DNA of 64,000 nt from Morinoia aosen. Taxonomy: Eukaryota; Arthropoda; Malacostraca; Amphipoda; Talitridae. Position 1 is the stretch's first letter. Every line of letters begins with the position of its first letter. Below, in pieces: positions 1 to 15,400 of the stretch. The translations under genes and the position numbers were made by a program. The stretch covers positions 43,182,859 through 43,246,858 of the forward strand of contig CM059575.1 of the NCBI GenBank assembly GCA_030386875.1. Direction: 5' to 3'. Under the pieces are notes generated by a model that was given only the letters and a program-made list of their open reading frames with translations, had not been told where the DNA came from and made no database searches.

Positions 1-381
1 ATACTTGTTAACTTAGAAGTTTATCAAGTGATAAAAACCTCTCGATAGATAATCATTTACCATTAGTCTAAAATATTTTTTTATGGTAGTGACAGTCCAA
101 CCTAAATTTAGCTATATTTTCATTCGGAGTTTCATTCCATATTTTTTTAATTGAGATTTTCTTATTACCTTATATGTGGATAAGAAACTTCCCGGAATTA
201 TAAAATGAACCTTTTGTTTACCTAAAACATGACACATTAGCCTACCGTATAGCTAAGCAGTCAGAAAGCTAATAACTTGCACCCATTGCCTTCGCATCCA
301 TGGATGAGGCTAAAATTCGCGTGTTTTTCACGCTCGTACATTCACTCGAGGTGTCCATTGTTTGCTGGTAGGTCACCCCAG

Positions 382-487
382 CATTCAAGAGGTTGCTGGA
401 TTTCGTGCTGACTCGCTACGTGACGCGGGAGAACATCGCCATCACTTCCTTGCCCCGCGGACGCCAGTTGTACGCCCAGATGATCAA
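382..487 (+). CDS. DUF885 gene, first exon in window
   Basis: Acceptor CCCCAG precedes 382 and donor GTGAGA starts at 488. The frame reads FKRLLDFVLTRY...LPRGRQLYAQMIK. This is the family segment before the conserved helical region, where substrate-side Gly and Tyr are usual (GRQLY). It begins with two bases of a split codon, so at least one upstream exon lies left of the window, and it ends with two bases (AA) of a lysine codon. Confidence 0.8.
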
Positions 488-3400
488 GTGAGAGGCGATA
501 GATCGCATGAGTATTTTGTATTGGATACTAACCGTAAATAGAAATTTGCAATTTTTGTTGATACAACGTAACGTTCCGCCTAAAACTGGGAGAAAAATAT
601 GGATTGCAATTTGAAAAAGCGTATGCACGTATGAGAATTGTTCAAGAGGATGGTACCGCAATAAAACTATTCCCAAGAACATGCATGCCAGTGAATTAAG
701 ATGAAGGCGTGCTGTAGGAACAACTCGGGTGTTTTTTCAGCTATATTGCGTGTTCCCTTTTCAACAACACTATTGGCTTGAAGATTGTTCACAAATTGGT
801 CGACGAATAGAATTTGAGTCGACAAATTGGTTGACAAATAGAAATAGCTTGGTCGACAAATAGAAATAGCTTGGTCGACAAATAGAAATAGCTTGGTCGA
901 CAAGTAGAAATAGCTTGGTCGACAAATAGAAATATAATTTATCTCTGGATTTTAGTAATCAGAACAGTTATGAAGTATTGAAAGCTATGTATTTTGAACT
1001 CGAAACACTTGAAAAATAAATGAAACAACTTGACAAAACAAAGTGTTCTTAGCTCATCATGTTCACATATGGCGCATTCAAATTGTGATTAGAGCTCTAT
1101 TAAAAAGGAACTAGAGGTGCTCTGGAAGCTAATGTCCTCGTTTTCATAACTGGTAATAATATGCAGGACTGTAACTTCTGCGTTCAGAATATGTGTGCAG
1201 TATGTTCCTATTTGCTGTAATAGTTTACTAAATAACGAGACAATGCACAGAAATGAGGTCAACAGCTTAATTAAGAAAACACGACATTGTAGATTAAAAT
1301 CAAGTTTAACGAAAATGATTGATGATTGTATTTATTAATCATCCATGCATTGGACATTCTTGAAATGAGTAGCTCGACATTATGTTTTATTTATTAAGAC
1401 TAATTTTATCCCATTCGAAGATTCCACACAGACTCTAACGCAGACCCGATGGAAATTCATGAGACGGGATTGAGAGAAGTGCAAAGACTGGAGAGTTTAA
1501 TGGCACAGGTGCGTCTGGTGTATATTATGCCGTGAATCTCTCTGATAGTATTAAGCGCGATTTTTATTTATCTCTGGATTTTTATACGGCAGTGATTTTT
1601 ACCGATTATTATGATTGATTGTTTTCAATGTGTAGGTGTACGAGAATGTTGGGTGTGTATAGTTATGTATGCCTGTATGTACTGTGTATATTGCCTAAAC
1701 GCTTAAGTTTGGTATTCTAGTCGTTATAAAAATGATTTACTTTTATTTTTTGCATTTTTGCTTGGTATTTTTATTCAAACCTTATCCGTCTTATGCATTA
1801 CTGAAATTACTTTTCATTTCTTCCAGCACTGATGATGGAATAACTTGTATTCCGAAACGTTTGCCTCATTAAATGTTCTCTATTACGGTGGTTCTTCTAT
1901 TTATTTTGAGAATAAGATTCCCTAAGAATCGCCCTATAAGTACTACTATGATTGTTTATGTTTTAATTTTTACTCATCTATCTTAATCATCATCTGTGAT
2001 TATATAACAATTCAACTAAGTCTCCAAACCCAATCATTAACTTGGTCCTAAAGCAGAGTACAGAGTCGAGTGAGTACCATGTCAATCCAAAAGGTATTAT
2101 TTTCAAGTGAGAGATATCTACATGTTCAAGAGTAATGACACGAATTTTTCAGTGATGTGAACCACAATCCCAAGCATGGACAGTGAACTTTGAGAGTTTC
2201 TCTGTATACGTAGACAAAACAAAAGCCTTTCCCGGTCTACGTAAACATTGGTGTTACCAATTTAAAACCTTTGGGAAAGACCATAAAGAACACTTGAAAA
2301 CAGGTACTGACGAATATGTAATGAGACCCAATGACGATAGCTTGCCAAAAATATCAAAGTTCATCTTTGATGTTGAATTTTTATCCCAGAAGGATTAAGT
2401 TTTATCATAATAATTCTCCATGTTTTCCACTGGTTTCAACCATGAATCCATTAGCTTTTTCTGACTGTATTAACTAAATAACAATATAACCATCTGATAT
2501 TGTCGTTGACATCTAAAAAGAGAGTTCGAGTGTCTTTCTAATTTGAATACAAATGAGTTGAATTTTTTAAAAGTGGCATTTGAAACTTTCGTGACTCAAC
2601 ATTGAATGATTTTTGAATGCAGTAACAAAAATTCAGTGGAAGTAACGTATTTTCATACTTTCCTTTTTCATGTTACCATAAGATACGAATCCAAAAGAGA
2701 ATTTTAGAACAATAGTGAACACTATAGTTTGGTCTGACCAAAAAATTTCTAAATTTCCACTTGAATAAAAATTATGGAACACAAAAACATTTCAAATGAT
2801 TTTTTTGACTGTCTTCAACTATCACCAAGTACGTAGGGTCGTCGTAGGTTAAAATATAAGGTCGGAGACATGATGGATTTTGTGGAGAAGTGCAGCCAGT
2901 TTAACTTGTCAGTTGGGAATTGAGTGAACGAAAATGTACAAGTGAAACAAACCATTTTAAGCATTTCAGAAACCTTTTACTTTTTCTTATTCCAAATTAT
3001 CAAGACCAGGCGTGGACTATGTATTGTATTTGAAATGTTTAGAAACATTATGCGAACTATTTTAGATATTCGTAAAAATTTATTCACCATATTTTGGTTT
3101 TACTTTAATGATACATTCAGTTAAAATAACTAACACATCGGGAAAGGTAGGAAAATCTTTTATTTTTTTCTCTCTCTGTTTGAAGCAGTGTTAGTGTTAT
3201 CACCAGGGCTATAATTTCCTAAATGTACGTTTCGTGATGAGATTAAGAAACATCGATAACTGTTCAGCCCGTGGTGATACTTGACTCTAGAAGAATAGAA
3301 AGCGTCGTTGAATACAACGTTGAAGCTATTTAACAAAATTTCAAAGTTTCATGCATTTAAGAATAAATGAAGCCGTGCGTTCTATTTTCTCAGGTAGTAG

Positions 3401-6400
3401 AAGAAATGGGCCTCGACATGAGCCTCCAGCAGTTCACAGAGATGTTGCGGACAGATCCAGCGCAGCAGTTTACTTCAATAGAGGAGTTGCTGTCCGAGTA
3501 CGGCCGCCTGGCGCACGACGTCACAACTCCTGCAGCCCGCAAACTGTTCAACAGCATGCCAAGAACTCCGCTACAGTAAGTACATATACTTCTTTAGATT
3601 GGATAACGCTGGCAGAGAAAAGCTCAGATCAGAGAAGTAAATTTCAGTGTACGGTAGAGACTTATAGGAGTAGATCATGTTATCGGCCACATATTTTTTA
3701 TGTATGGCTGATGGCGAGCAGCTTCGGTATATAATTTCTCCTGAAATGCATGGGTACTGTAAAAAGGAATATTCATGTGACATGCCTACTAAAAGATTGA
3801 ATTAGTGAGAGTCATTAGGCCCTGGTATAAAAGGCAAGCTCGGTCTCAAACCCAACTATATACGACAGGGTCCCTGAGGAAGTTAGCCATTTTTTGAAAG
3901 CGTGAGTATTTTCATCTTCATATATACCCTTTCACTTCTTCTGTGGGAGGTAACTACAGCGCCATAACATTATTTCTGCGTTCTATACCCTTATACCCGT
4001 TCTTTTATCGATGGCTAATGTTCCTTAAAACTTAAAACAAAGTATGTCTGCACTTAAATCGAATTACTACTCGGTCAGAAGATAGTTTAATTTGTAAGTT
4101 TATCTGAAAACAGTGAAATATTTCTCGTAGATTGTTTGCAAAGTATATAAGGACACATTTTGTCAACTATCAGGAGATATAGGGCTTTTAAATTGTGAAT
4201 TTAAAACGTGACTCGATGAATATAGCTTTTTCTACATACATCATGTTTTAATGTATGTTTTTGTCGTCCATGGATGTTAATAAGGTATCTTGATGTTTCT
4301 GATACTGCAATAATTTGTCTAGAATAAATGTTATGTTTGCAGAATATATTGCCCAAATTGAGAGCATACACTTCGTGTTTTACTTTAAAAATTTCAGAAG
4401 GTGGATAATGTAAATACTGCAGGGAGAACTCAAAAATCCATGGAAATAAAATAGGCAGGGAAACCACACGCAGAAAATGTTTTTCTCGTTTCAAAAAGAT
4501 TGAATTCAGTCTAAAGGAGGAAGGAAGGGATAGACTCTCGAAAGGATTTGTTTATGAGAGATTTTAAGTTTTTAAGTAAAATCTATCCATTTCCACAAGA
4601 AAACTGGAACAAAATTTATTTTTATTCCAGCGACCACTAAAAGAATAACAGTCCCAACTAACTTCCTGGTATTGCTGGCGGAGGCCATTATCTTCTTCAA
4701 CATCATGTTCACATTTTTGTAAGGCCAATAAGTAACTAGTTTCTGTTCCTGAAGCTTACAAGAAATAGTATTCAACCCGTTGAAAAATAGAGAATATATT
4801 TCTAATGAAAGTCATCATTCAAGACTAGCGTTATGATAGTCTGGAATGGTCTTGGAACTGGAAGATGGCCTGTAATATCATAACTTGAATTGTGGTCTCA
4901 ACAACTTTACGTGATTTAAGATTCGCCTAAGATTTAAGATATTAAGATAAGATTAATATTGATATTAGTGTATGGAAGGATGTATTGGCTGTTTTTTGAC
5001 GTAGTAATACAACTAATCATTGACTCTCAGTCATTGTTTTAAGTCCATAGACATCTTGCGTATATAATGATTTTATTTTCCTTGTTTGATCTTTTCTGCC
5101 TTCACGAGTTACGTGCATTACTTTGCAATTCAACAACTGTAGGTTAAAAAGTTTTTCTTTCCGTATGAAATTGTGCAAGTCAATTTTACGGATGGAAATA
5201 AAATACTTAGCCCAACTTTAGAAGTGCAGTGTGCAGCAAAAATATATTTCTCAGTTTTTCTTGATGCTGCTTGTAGGCAATGTCACTTGTTGACCTAATC
5301 TTCATAAACAGCCTGGAACCGGAGCGTAATCATATAGGGATTCAACTTACCAGCCTGGAGTACAAATAGAGTTCTTAAAGGTGTAGTTATTTATTTCGAA
5401 TTAGAATATCCGATGAATTTTAATTCATTCTAGACTTTTCATATTTTTGAAAAGAATGTTATTCAACTCGTATTGAAGGGCGGGGCATTCAATATAGGTC
5501 AAAGATATCATTATTGTGGTTTTGTTATATTTAGCTAATGCCGGTTTTAGTGATCCAATATTATTAAAACATTTCCCTATTTTGGCAATAACAGGGTGGG
5601 GAAGAGTCCCCGGAATAAGTTAATTGGTAATATATCTGCAATAAGACAGTGTATGAAACAAAAATCGCGCTCGCATTAATTTACTCACTACCATGATGCC
5701 AAATGGAAGTTGATTTTGTAATGTGGGGGGGGGGGGGGCTGCTTATGCTCTGATTAGCTTCTGAAGGCTTCTTCGGAAACAGTCAACAGACACGCAGTTT
5801 CTCTGGCGGTAATTTATCCCATGGCTTCTCAAAAGACGAGCTGTACGAGGCCACCCACATCTGCGACGATTTTTAGCATTACCAATTTCCTCAAATCAAA
5901 TCAATTTTTAACTGCTTAATGAATGTTGACTTGATACCCCTGCGCTATGACGCACGATGAAGATCAATAACGATCATGCGTTACTCATCTTCAGAATAAT
6001 ACTGAAAGTTTTAGATAAAAATTCTGTCTAAAACGTGAAACCAAGACATTTATAATCAATTTAATATAATTTTTTAGTAAAGACAGATATCAGTAGCTTT
6101 TATTTAAAACTGGGAAAGAGACAGGGGATTTTTTGCCTACCCTCCATTCTAGATAAAACTAAAAAAATGGATAAAATTCCAATTCACAAACACATTCATT
6201 ATAAACCACCACCAGAATATGCCAGGTAAAATCACATATTACAGGTCAAATTATAATCAGTTGACTTCCCTTGTACAGTAATGAAATGAGATGACCAAAT
6301 CCTGGCCCACCTAGTCGAACTTTATCACCGCATCATCGATTATCCTGAATCTATTTACCTGACTCGCATGCATATTTATGTTGCCGATCGTCACGGTGGC

Positions 6401-9400
6401 TTACCGTCTCCAAGGACATTTTTTCAGCGCTGAGGGGGTATAAAGATATCGCGGCCCCATGCACCGCGGGCAGATAAAAAATAATAATAATAATAATAAC
6501 AATAGTTGAAAATATATTTAAAAGTTATTCATTGCACGATTCAGTACACGCTGTCATAAATATTCACACGTACACTTGTATGCATTTATACGTATAAATA
6601 TCATACTTATGATGTAAAAATTCAATATAAACTCATACAAGTACACATGTACATGTTCATGAGAGTGAGTGCGAACCCAAAAATTTATCAGTAGAAAATA
6701 ATTTGTCAATATTTGGTTGATTATAAGAATTTATGAATTACATCCGTGTGTCATACAAAATCATGCTTAGGGGAGCAATGATTGGGGGCTCCTCGGGGCA
6801 GCAATGATTTTCAGTCAGCGCCGAATAAAGTGTCTATGGCGACGGTCAGGCGTCCATGTGTTTTTGCCCGGGAGACGATAGGTATACATCGATATGCATG
6901 CGAGGCGGTGAAACGGCTGCATATTGATGATATGGCGAAAAAGTGAGAATGGGTCTCGTTAACTGCCATGGGAACAAAGTAAGATGTGCATTAACAAACT
7001 AAAGCGTTATTTTTATACCTAAATTTAGTTTATTGTTTTAAAAATCATTTAATGTTAGTTTAGTATGTCGCTGTACGGGCATTTCAAGGGAGTTCTGGCT
7101 GCTTTGAAAAATTTGAGATCTTAAAACAACCCTCGACTTAAGGATGTGTGCTAATCAATAATGACTTATTCTATTACTTTGTGTCCATCATTACTCGTAT
7201 AATTGCAACACAACTTCTTACACAATAATATCAGTTAAAAAGAAATTTCTATGCTAACTTCATAAAACGTTTCTGGTGCACAACCTCCCACAACATGATT
7301 TTGCAATTCGTAAGGAAATTCGTTAATCTTTGAAGAATACTAAGACTACTTTAGATAGTACTCGTTCAACTCTGGAATGATCGTGTTCTAGATAATATAT
7401 TCTAGTATTTAATTACATATTGTAAATACTATTTCGTATGACATTCAGTAACTAATTAGTTATGGATTAAGTTAATATGAGATTTTTCTGATAGGAAATG
7501 TGATACGGCTTTCTCTTTGCTGTGTCAGAAAATCAGGTGTGCTGTCCTTTCTTTGGTAGCCCTTGTGTCAACATACCAGGTGTGCCAGTTGAGAATTTTC
7601 CATTTTTCTTCAAGATAGCAATTGCGCATTGAGGGAAAGGGGACAAATCTTTTATTCAAATTGTGTTCCATTTCTCGCCCCTACAGTTTGGGGATCTCCC
7701 GTCCAAATTGTGGATGCCCTCCTACAAAAATCGTTCAGATTTTGAAAAGATCCAATCTGTACGCTATTTTAATCTATTTGTAACTGTTGAAGTCTTTCTG
7801 AGGAAATGCGCGAAACATCGATCGGGAAGAAATGGAAACGAGTAGTAGTTCGGAGGGGCCAAGGCTGTCAAGAACGGCGGGTGGGGCGAGAGTTCCCAGG
7901 CAAATGTAAAAATAGTGTTTCTAGCTTCTTCCTCTGTGCATGACGAGGCGTTGCCTTGCTGTAAAAATACTCTCCCGCTTATTGTAACTCAATCTGGACG
8001 CTTTTCAACCACTGTATGGTTTAAATTGATCCGTAGATGAGAGTTTTGAGTAGTATTTTCTGTTTCACCTAGTTTCAGAAGCTCATTATACAACAGACCA
8101 TTCTAATCCCACGAAATGTAAAGCTTTGTTTAGTTTCTGATGCGATTCGGTGGACTGTAGTCTGGGTGAACCCATGATTTTTACAGTTTGGCATCCCGAA
8201 GTAGATCGTTTTTTCTTCAGTCGCTGCATAAACCAAAAAATATTTATTTCATGCTAAGAAAGCAACACTTCACATATCGGGCCGCACATCCTCTTAATTT
8301 TGTTTGAAACAAGAAATGTTTTCCACACTAACACAAAATCACGCTTGACGTAACTCGTTGCACATCAAAAGCGTTTTGACATGGTCTCTCCTAACAACAG
8401 AATGACATGACAGTTGAAAATGTGAACCAACTTTTGCTTCAAGCGACATTCAGCGAATACATTAACACTTTGACTACGACGTGAGCCACCAGTGGTACAC
8501 GGAGGGAATTTTCATAATGCTGCTGACCGACCAACAGTCACAGACTAAATTTCCATAAATACCTAATAAAACTAAATGAAATCACGATCCAGTTCTTTTG
8601 CTTTGTTCAACATTGCTAACTTCAATTGACTTTTAATTTGAGTTGAATATTGAACTTCAATTTTACCCGCCGCAGGCAGTTTTAAGAATTATTAACCCGC
8701 ACACCTGGCATGATTATCTTTAATGTAATGAGAAGGCTTGATAATATCTTATACAACAGTAGTTAAATAAATGGGAAGTGCATAATTAGTTAAAAAAAAA
8801 TATTCAACAGCGTGTAAATTGCTTTGTTTTTGCGTTCTTGGAAACTTCAAGCCCCTTCTCTGAACAGGATCAATAGTGGCGGTAAAAAGTAGATCCAATT
8901 TTTTTAAATATTTTGATCAAAGTCTTCGAATCGAAATTATTTTCCACTTAGCACCTTCACACGCCTCGCTGACATTTTTAGCCATCTGATGATACGGGTG
9001 GAGTACGAGCGCAGTGCGCCAATTCATAATCAGCTTGAGTGTGAGGTTCAACTCACTGCACTCTTAACAAGTGCAAAATTCTAAATTTTGAGCTAACTTC
9101 TTAGTAAACTCCAGTGATTTTTTTTATTGTACCAGTTCTCTTTAACATTTATTTTTGAGGGATTATTTTTTGTATCTTCTTACATCGATTTTATTGAACT
9201 TTGTACCGCAAGTTACTAGACTTTGTATACAACCCTACTAGGCTACAAAATTTTTACTTTTTAATCAACAACTTTTTTGCTCAGGATCTTTGAACGTTTA
9301 TCTAATTACTCAATGACATTTTAAGGATGTCTGAGTCTGCAAACCTTGCAAGTTCAAGATTCAAGGTTAAAATTCTTGTGTGTGCATAAGCATCCTAGTG

Positions 9401-12400
9401 AAGCCGGATTCGTACTACACCATATACGAGCCTGGAAACCTGGACGGAAGTCGGGCGGGGACCTTCAACGTAGGAGCGCAGAATCTCACCATGCACGCCA
9501 AGTTCAAGCTTCTGACGCTGGCGCTGCACGAGGGAGTGCCCGGCCACCACCTCCAGCTGTCCAGAGCGCGGGAGTCGTGTGCTATGCCGCTCTTCCGCAG
9601 CTGCAGAGCTACCAGCCTTTATTGTCACATGCCTTCTGGGTAACTCTAATTTCTCCAGAACTGAGTAGTGAAATATGCTCGCCTACCTTAACGTACTTCT
9701 AATTACCATAGATTATTTATCTAATTTTCCTATCGAATTTGGATTAGCTCATTAAATTATTGCTTCTCAACAAATTTTGCCGGTGGATCAATTATTCCTT
9801 ACATCCTATATCTCTGGTATTCATGTATAAGAATAGAAAAGGCCTGATTTAAATTTCTTAAATCTTGAAGCTAATTATAAGATGATCATACTTTTAAAAA
9901 TTAAAGTTAACTAAAAAGGCCGAAGGCTCTTTTCCATAGGTGAAAAAATCTCCACAGTACCCTGTGAGTTTTGAAGTAAAAACTTCAGGAGTGACAAAAC
10001 CTTTTTAAAACCATTTGACAAAATCCTTTTAAAAATTCTATAACTGAAATCCGATTTAGGCGCTGAACGATAAGAATTTTTCAGGCCAACATTTAGGAAA
10101 GTGCAACTTTTGAAAACTGTATAGGTGCTTTCCGACGCTGAACTTCAAATTATTTATAATACCATTTAGATCATATTTATAGTGCAAAAGTCAACTAAAT
10201 TTTTTATCCACTGAACAAAAAATATTTGCAAGGGCTAAAGCTTAGCTGAATTTTATGTTAACAGCTGTAGAACATCCGACGTGATGGATTCTTTTCAGTT
10301 TAAGTTGGTCTCCGTGTTTGTATGATTCAGTTTAATTTAGGTTTGAGATTCAGTAGAGTACTAATTGAACACTTCCAGCTTTCAGACAGTAATAACTCTT
10401 GTCGACCATTGTTAAGAGCAGCACGAAGTTTTATGGCAGTGATTTTTTCTTGATTACAACTAACAAACTCAATATTAATCAGGGTAATAAATTTCAAAAA
10501 TTAATAATAAATTCATTTAATGAACCAATATACAGGTCAATAACTAAACTTATTTTACTCATAAAGCCTTTCTTCATTAGCATCCAAATTTATCGAAAGA
10601 CGAATCACCAAAACGTCCTGACGATTTGTCTCAGTGAAATATGATCTGAATCCGATTGATTTCAACAAATGTTCGTGTAATAAGGACAAAGTTACATTCC
10701 CTGCTTGACTTTGTTACCGCACTCTGTCGACATTTTTGGACGAAGTCAACTCACAAACTGTCATGCCAAAATATGAGTTGAATTTTCAGCAAATCGTTAA
10801 TTCTTACTATGCATATTTAGCTAATTTATAAAAGATAGGTATTCTCCTTGTGTAAAGAACTTCGTGGTTCTTTGGGTGCGTGTAGGGAATTCAAAAACGC
10901 GTAGGCTTTTCCAAACGGTTTCTGTAACAATATGATACAAACAAACTTAATACCTAGCTCTAAAACACTGTTAATTGCACTTTAACCTTACCAACTTCAC
11001 ACAATATGCTATTAATAAACTATATACAGACGTTCAACAAAAAATGATAAAACCTAACATATACACGAAATAAATTTAGGGATAATTGTACAGTATAAAA
11101 TAGTTTATGACAATAACAAAATATTAAAACCTTACCGAATTATTAGCCCTTTCCGACATGCTCTTCCATGCATAGACAACGAGTGAAATAACTCTGGCCC
11201 ACACCGATTTTGACGTGCTATAGATAAAGAAAAAGCTCAACCTAAATGTACCTACCGCACACGCATGAGCTTCGCTAACACCTTGTTTACGTTTTATTGC
11301 TTTGCTTTGCACTTTTATAGAACGCCATTTTAATAATACTTTATTCATGATTATTCATGTACAGTAGCGATACATGGTATAGCATGATGTCAAGTAAAGT
11401 TTGATTATTTTTATGAGCATTGCAACTGGTTAGTACTAACACAAATATTAGTTTTGATCAATTTGTTTTAAATTGTAATATGTTATTCTCGTCTAATCAG
11501 GTGTTGAGAGTCAAACATTGCAAAACTTTTCTGCAAACAATGAGTGACTAGGCACGATGCTTAATTCTAATCAAATAGTAGCCCTAACAATTCCTAATTA
11601 CGTTGAGTTAACACATCGAAACTTAAATATTCAGCCAGAAGTAATGGACAACCAGAACACATCTCAAAAAAGTAATCCATAACGCGTTTGCTAAACATTT
11701 CAGCCCAACATTGTACAACCTACAAACTTCATTAATCACCTTGAAATAGCAACCATTCGATAAGAATATGTGCAAAAATTTGAATGTTTAATTTTTCATA
11801 CTGCTAATCAAAATTTTATAAAAATACAACTACTTCAGAATAATTGACAGACCTAGTTTTCATCGCGCTCAGGTTTTGCGGGTACTTACAAGAGCTTAAA
11901 TGAATGATTTCGTCAAAATATCTTAATCGTCTGTTCGGTATTGTATTTCTAATATTCAAGTTTCATCAAACTCTAATTTGCTTGCACTCCAGATTTCCGA
12001 AGCGTGCCTGCTTCATCGAAGGCTGGGGACTGTACGCTGAGCTCCTTGGGTTCGAGTTGGGGTTGTTTGGAGACCTTCTGGATAGGTTTGGTCACTACTC
12101 GGAAGAGATCTTCAGAGCGTGTCGACTGGTCGTAGATACAGGTAAAGAAATTCAGAATTTCAACGATATGAAACGTTTTCCCGCACAAACACTACTTCAA
12201 TAATTATAACTATTTTTAAAAATTATTTGTACAGTAATTTCAAAGTCTTATTCTAGAATCATTTAATTTAAATCTCTGTTTTCATGATTGTAAATTGTTC
12301 GTCTTTTTCAAGGGTTAATGCTCTTGATTGTTAAAAATTTTCTTCAAACCCACTGTACTATCTGATGTTACGGACCTTGGACAATATCTGCCGTGAATTC

Positions 12401-15400
12401 ACTAGCAATTTGGGGGACATCTGTATTAAAATGGGTGATTCGCTTTTGTCGTAACAATACAACGAATATTTTCAGTTCCTTAAATCTCAATTGCAAAATC
12501 GTGCTTCAGAAATATAATTTTACTTCACGTGGGTAGGATAAGATATTAGAAATCAGTAAACGTACAAGATCTTTGTGAGACATAACATCTGCGTTTTGCA
12601 CATTACGAGACTTGAATTTAACCATTATTTCTAATTGTAGAGGTAAATGAACATGTTGCACGACGTAAAATATATAACAAGAATCCAGCCGTGATGCAAC
12701 ATGAGCACTGAAAATAATTCATAATTTTTCACAGTGGTTTTTAGCATCTTTCAGCGGGGATCCTAGTACAGAAAGTTCTCACGGGTTCCTTAAACGATCT
12801 TTACGTATCACTGTAGAAAATATGATACTAAGATCCAGAGAAGTTGGTAGCAATCTTAAATTGGTAAAAATTCAAACCTAGAGCATTACAAGATGTGGGA
12901 AATCCAACAGAATCAATGGCAAACTCTAAAAATTTTCGCAAGAAACGACAATTGCCATATTCATAGTTCAAAACTGGATGTGTTCGCGTCAAAAGTTTGA
13001 TCAAGATAGAGTAATACTTTTCCCATTTTGTCTTCATGATCATTTAGTAACAACAATTACAAGACTTGTAAAAGCCTATCTCAATTGCCTAGCAAGCCTT
13101 CTTGCACCAACTCCTCGTGCTGCGCTTACTAGGCTGTGAGTTAAACTTCACGGTAAATTCAACATCGTGATGTTCCAGTAGCCCGTCATTTGATGAAATA
13201 TGAGATTGTTATTACACTAATAAGCTACGCAATGCTATTGATGCTGCTTTTTCGTCAACTTATGCTGCTGTGTCACAAGAAGTATGTGTGGATGAATTGG
13301 ATCCTAGGCTTGTGTAAAATCACTTAATGATAGTTTATTTCATCAAATCCTACTTTTGGAGTTGTTTTAATTTCAATATTTGTAATATTTTTAACTCTAA
13401 ATGTGCAAATTATTTTTGCAGTGATTGTATTGAAACTGTATCCTCTGAAACTTTATTGAACACTTCAATGTGATCATTATGTATACAATTATCAAAAAAA
13501 TTGCTGCATTGATTTAATTAATTTTTTTTGCATTTCTCAATTGTTGCTGCCTTAGAGTGTATTTATTGTGTGCATATTATACAAGATTGTATTGCTTTCA
13601 CATTAATTAATGGAAAATTAATTATGAAGTTATTTAATGGAAAATTAGTTGAGTCGATGCAGGAATTCTCACGTGTACGTACCTATGTTTATTCTCAGCG
13701 TAGATGAGTAAATCATCTACACATGTAATGAAGTTCTGGCTGACGGTGATCGACTGACGGTAAAATTTGCTCCACTTATTTAACTGACGATGACACAGTA
13801 ACGTTAGTGATTCTTTTGACCACACAAGTATTTCCTACTAACACCAATCTGTAGCTAGCTCTTATTTGTTAAAAACATAGGAGTCATTTATGACGGAAAG
13901 TCGCTGCTGTTTTGAGTGCGTACCTACCATAAAATTTCCATGTTAGTCGTGCATTCTACTCATGTGTACTGTATTTTATAACCATGCGTGATACATACAT
14001 TCTCTGAGGTTAACCAAAAGACTCAATATAGGAAAACTCTGGATTTACCCTAATTCGGTCCCCGCGGTATTTTCACCAGAACGTAGCTCTTTATGAGTTA
14101 AAGCTATCAGAGGAGACGGGCAGAAGAGATTAGAGGAGAACTCTCATACTCTTTGCGCTTGCACTTCAATTACTCATTCCCTCTAGGTTGAGAAGCTGGA
14201 AAAACATTTCTAAACCGCGATTGTTATCAAGTAGTGATCAATAAAGATGTTTCCTTTTATTAAACTCAATAACCGCATGGTTCGATTTTATGCACTGTAA
14301 TTTAGAAATAAGAGAAATGAAGAAAGAGCGCTTGATCGAGTTCCTAAAAAGCAGTAAAAATTATGAACTCAAATAATTACTTCTCTTGTACACCAAGACG
14401 AAGTGTTACAGTGAGACATTGCAGTAAAGCATTTTATAACTATCACGATAACATTCAGAAATATTCCATGCACTCATTGCTTAGTATGAGTGTTGCATCA
14501 TCGTCTAATTTGAGGGTTAATTCACGCCAATTGATACGTACAAGAAAAAATAAAATTACCCTCAATTGATGTTAAGATTGCAAATTCAAAATCATAATCA
14601 TGAAAATCTTCCAAATGTGACTGTAATTATATAGGGTGGGGTTAGGGGAAACGTTTGATTTATAGAAGTGATAAGTGTGCATTTTTCATCATAAACAAAA
14701 CTCAATCCTGCCAAATAGAATGTATTTTAATTCAATTTCATAATCTACATTCGTTAATTAGATATAGAAAATAATGGTCAAATGACGTACTCTCTGCTGG
14801 GTATAAATTCTGAGCCGTTCTTCAAGGTTCTGCATCCTCTCTGCAGCATTTCATTTGAAAAAACTTCGTGACGAGTGGGTAATTTCTGTTATTCGATTGG
14901 CGGTAGTTTTTTCACGTACATTCGTGACTTGAAATACCTCCACAAGAAGGAATCGCAAATTGAAAAATCGTTTGAGCGCGCGTTGAACTATAACAACAGA
15001 ATCAGCAGTTTTTAACAAAGCGCTGTGAGACACACGCACGACGCGTTATACTCCGATAGTCCACGGGTGCTGAAACGGTACACTTATGCCCCGCAAGCTC
15101 ATTAAATTCTACCCCTGTCAAGCGCAAGCCATTCAAAAAGCATGAGCTTCCTCTGCCGCACTCTGTACATGGACTAGGCGGTCTTTTGTCAACAAGGGCA
15201 CTGAATGGTTCAGTTCACAGATCCCTTATTTGAATTAAAACTCAGGCCTGGTTTTCCATGACTCTTCAGTCTTCACCCTCAATTCAGGAATCAAATGTTG
15301 GTGAGACCACGTGAAATTTTACTGTTTCAATGAAAGCGACTCTCATACGCTACTCCGTCGATGAGTTACAATTCAGTGTTGTTTCCTCTCTACATTGGCG

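Noticed and set aside
2183..2398. 71-residue open frame in intron 2 of the DUF885 gene
   Set aside because: No recognised domain, no codon-use signal and located inside an intron.
5726..5739. Poly-G run as a functional element
   Set aside because: Simple homopolymer in an intron with nothing around it to suggest function.
8463..8710. piggyBac-type MITE starting TTAACACTTTGACTACGAC
   Set aside because: The left end looks plausible but no matching inverted right end next to TTAA could be found.
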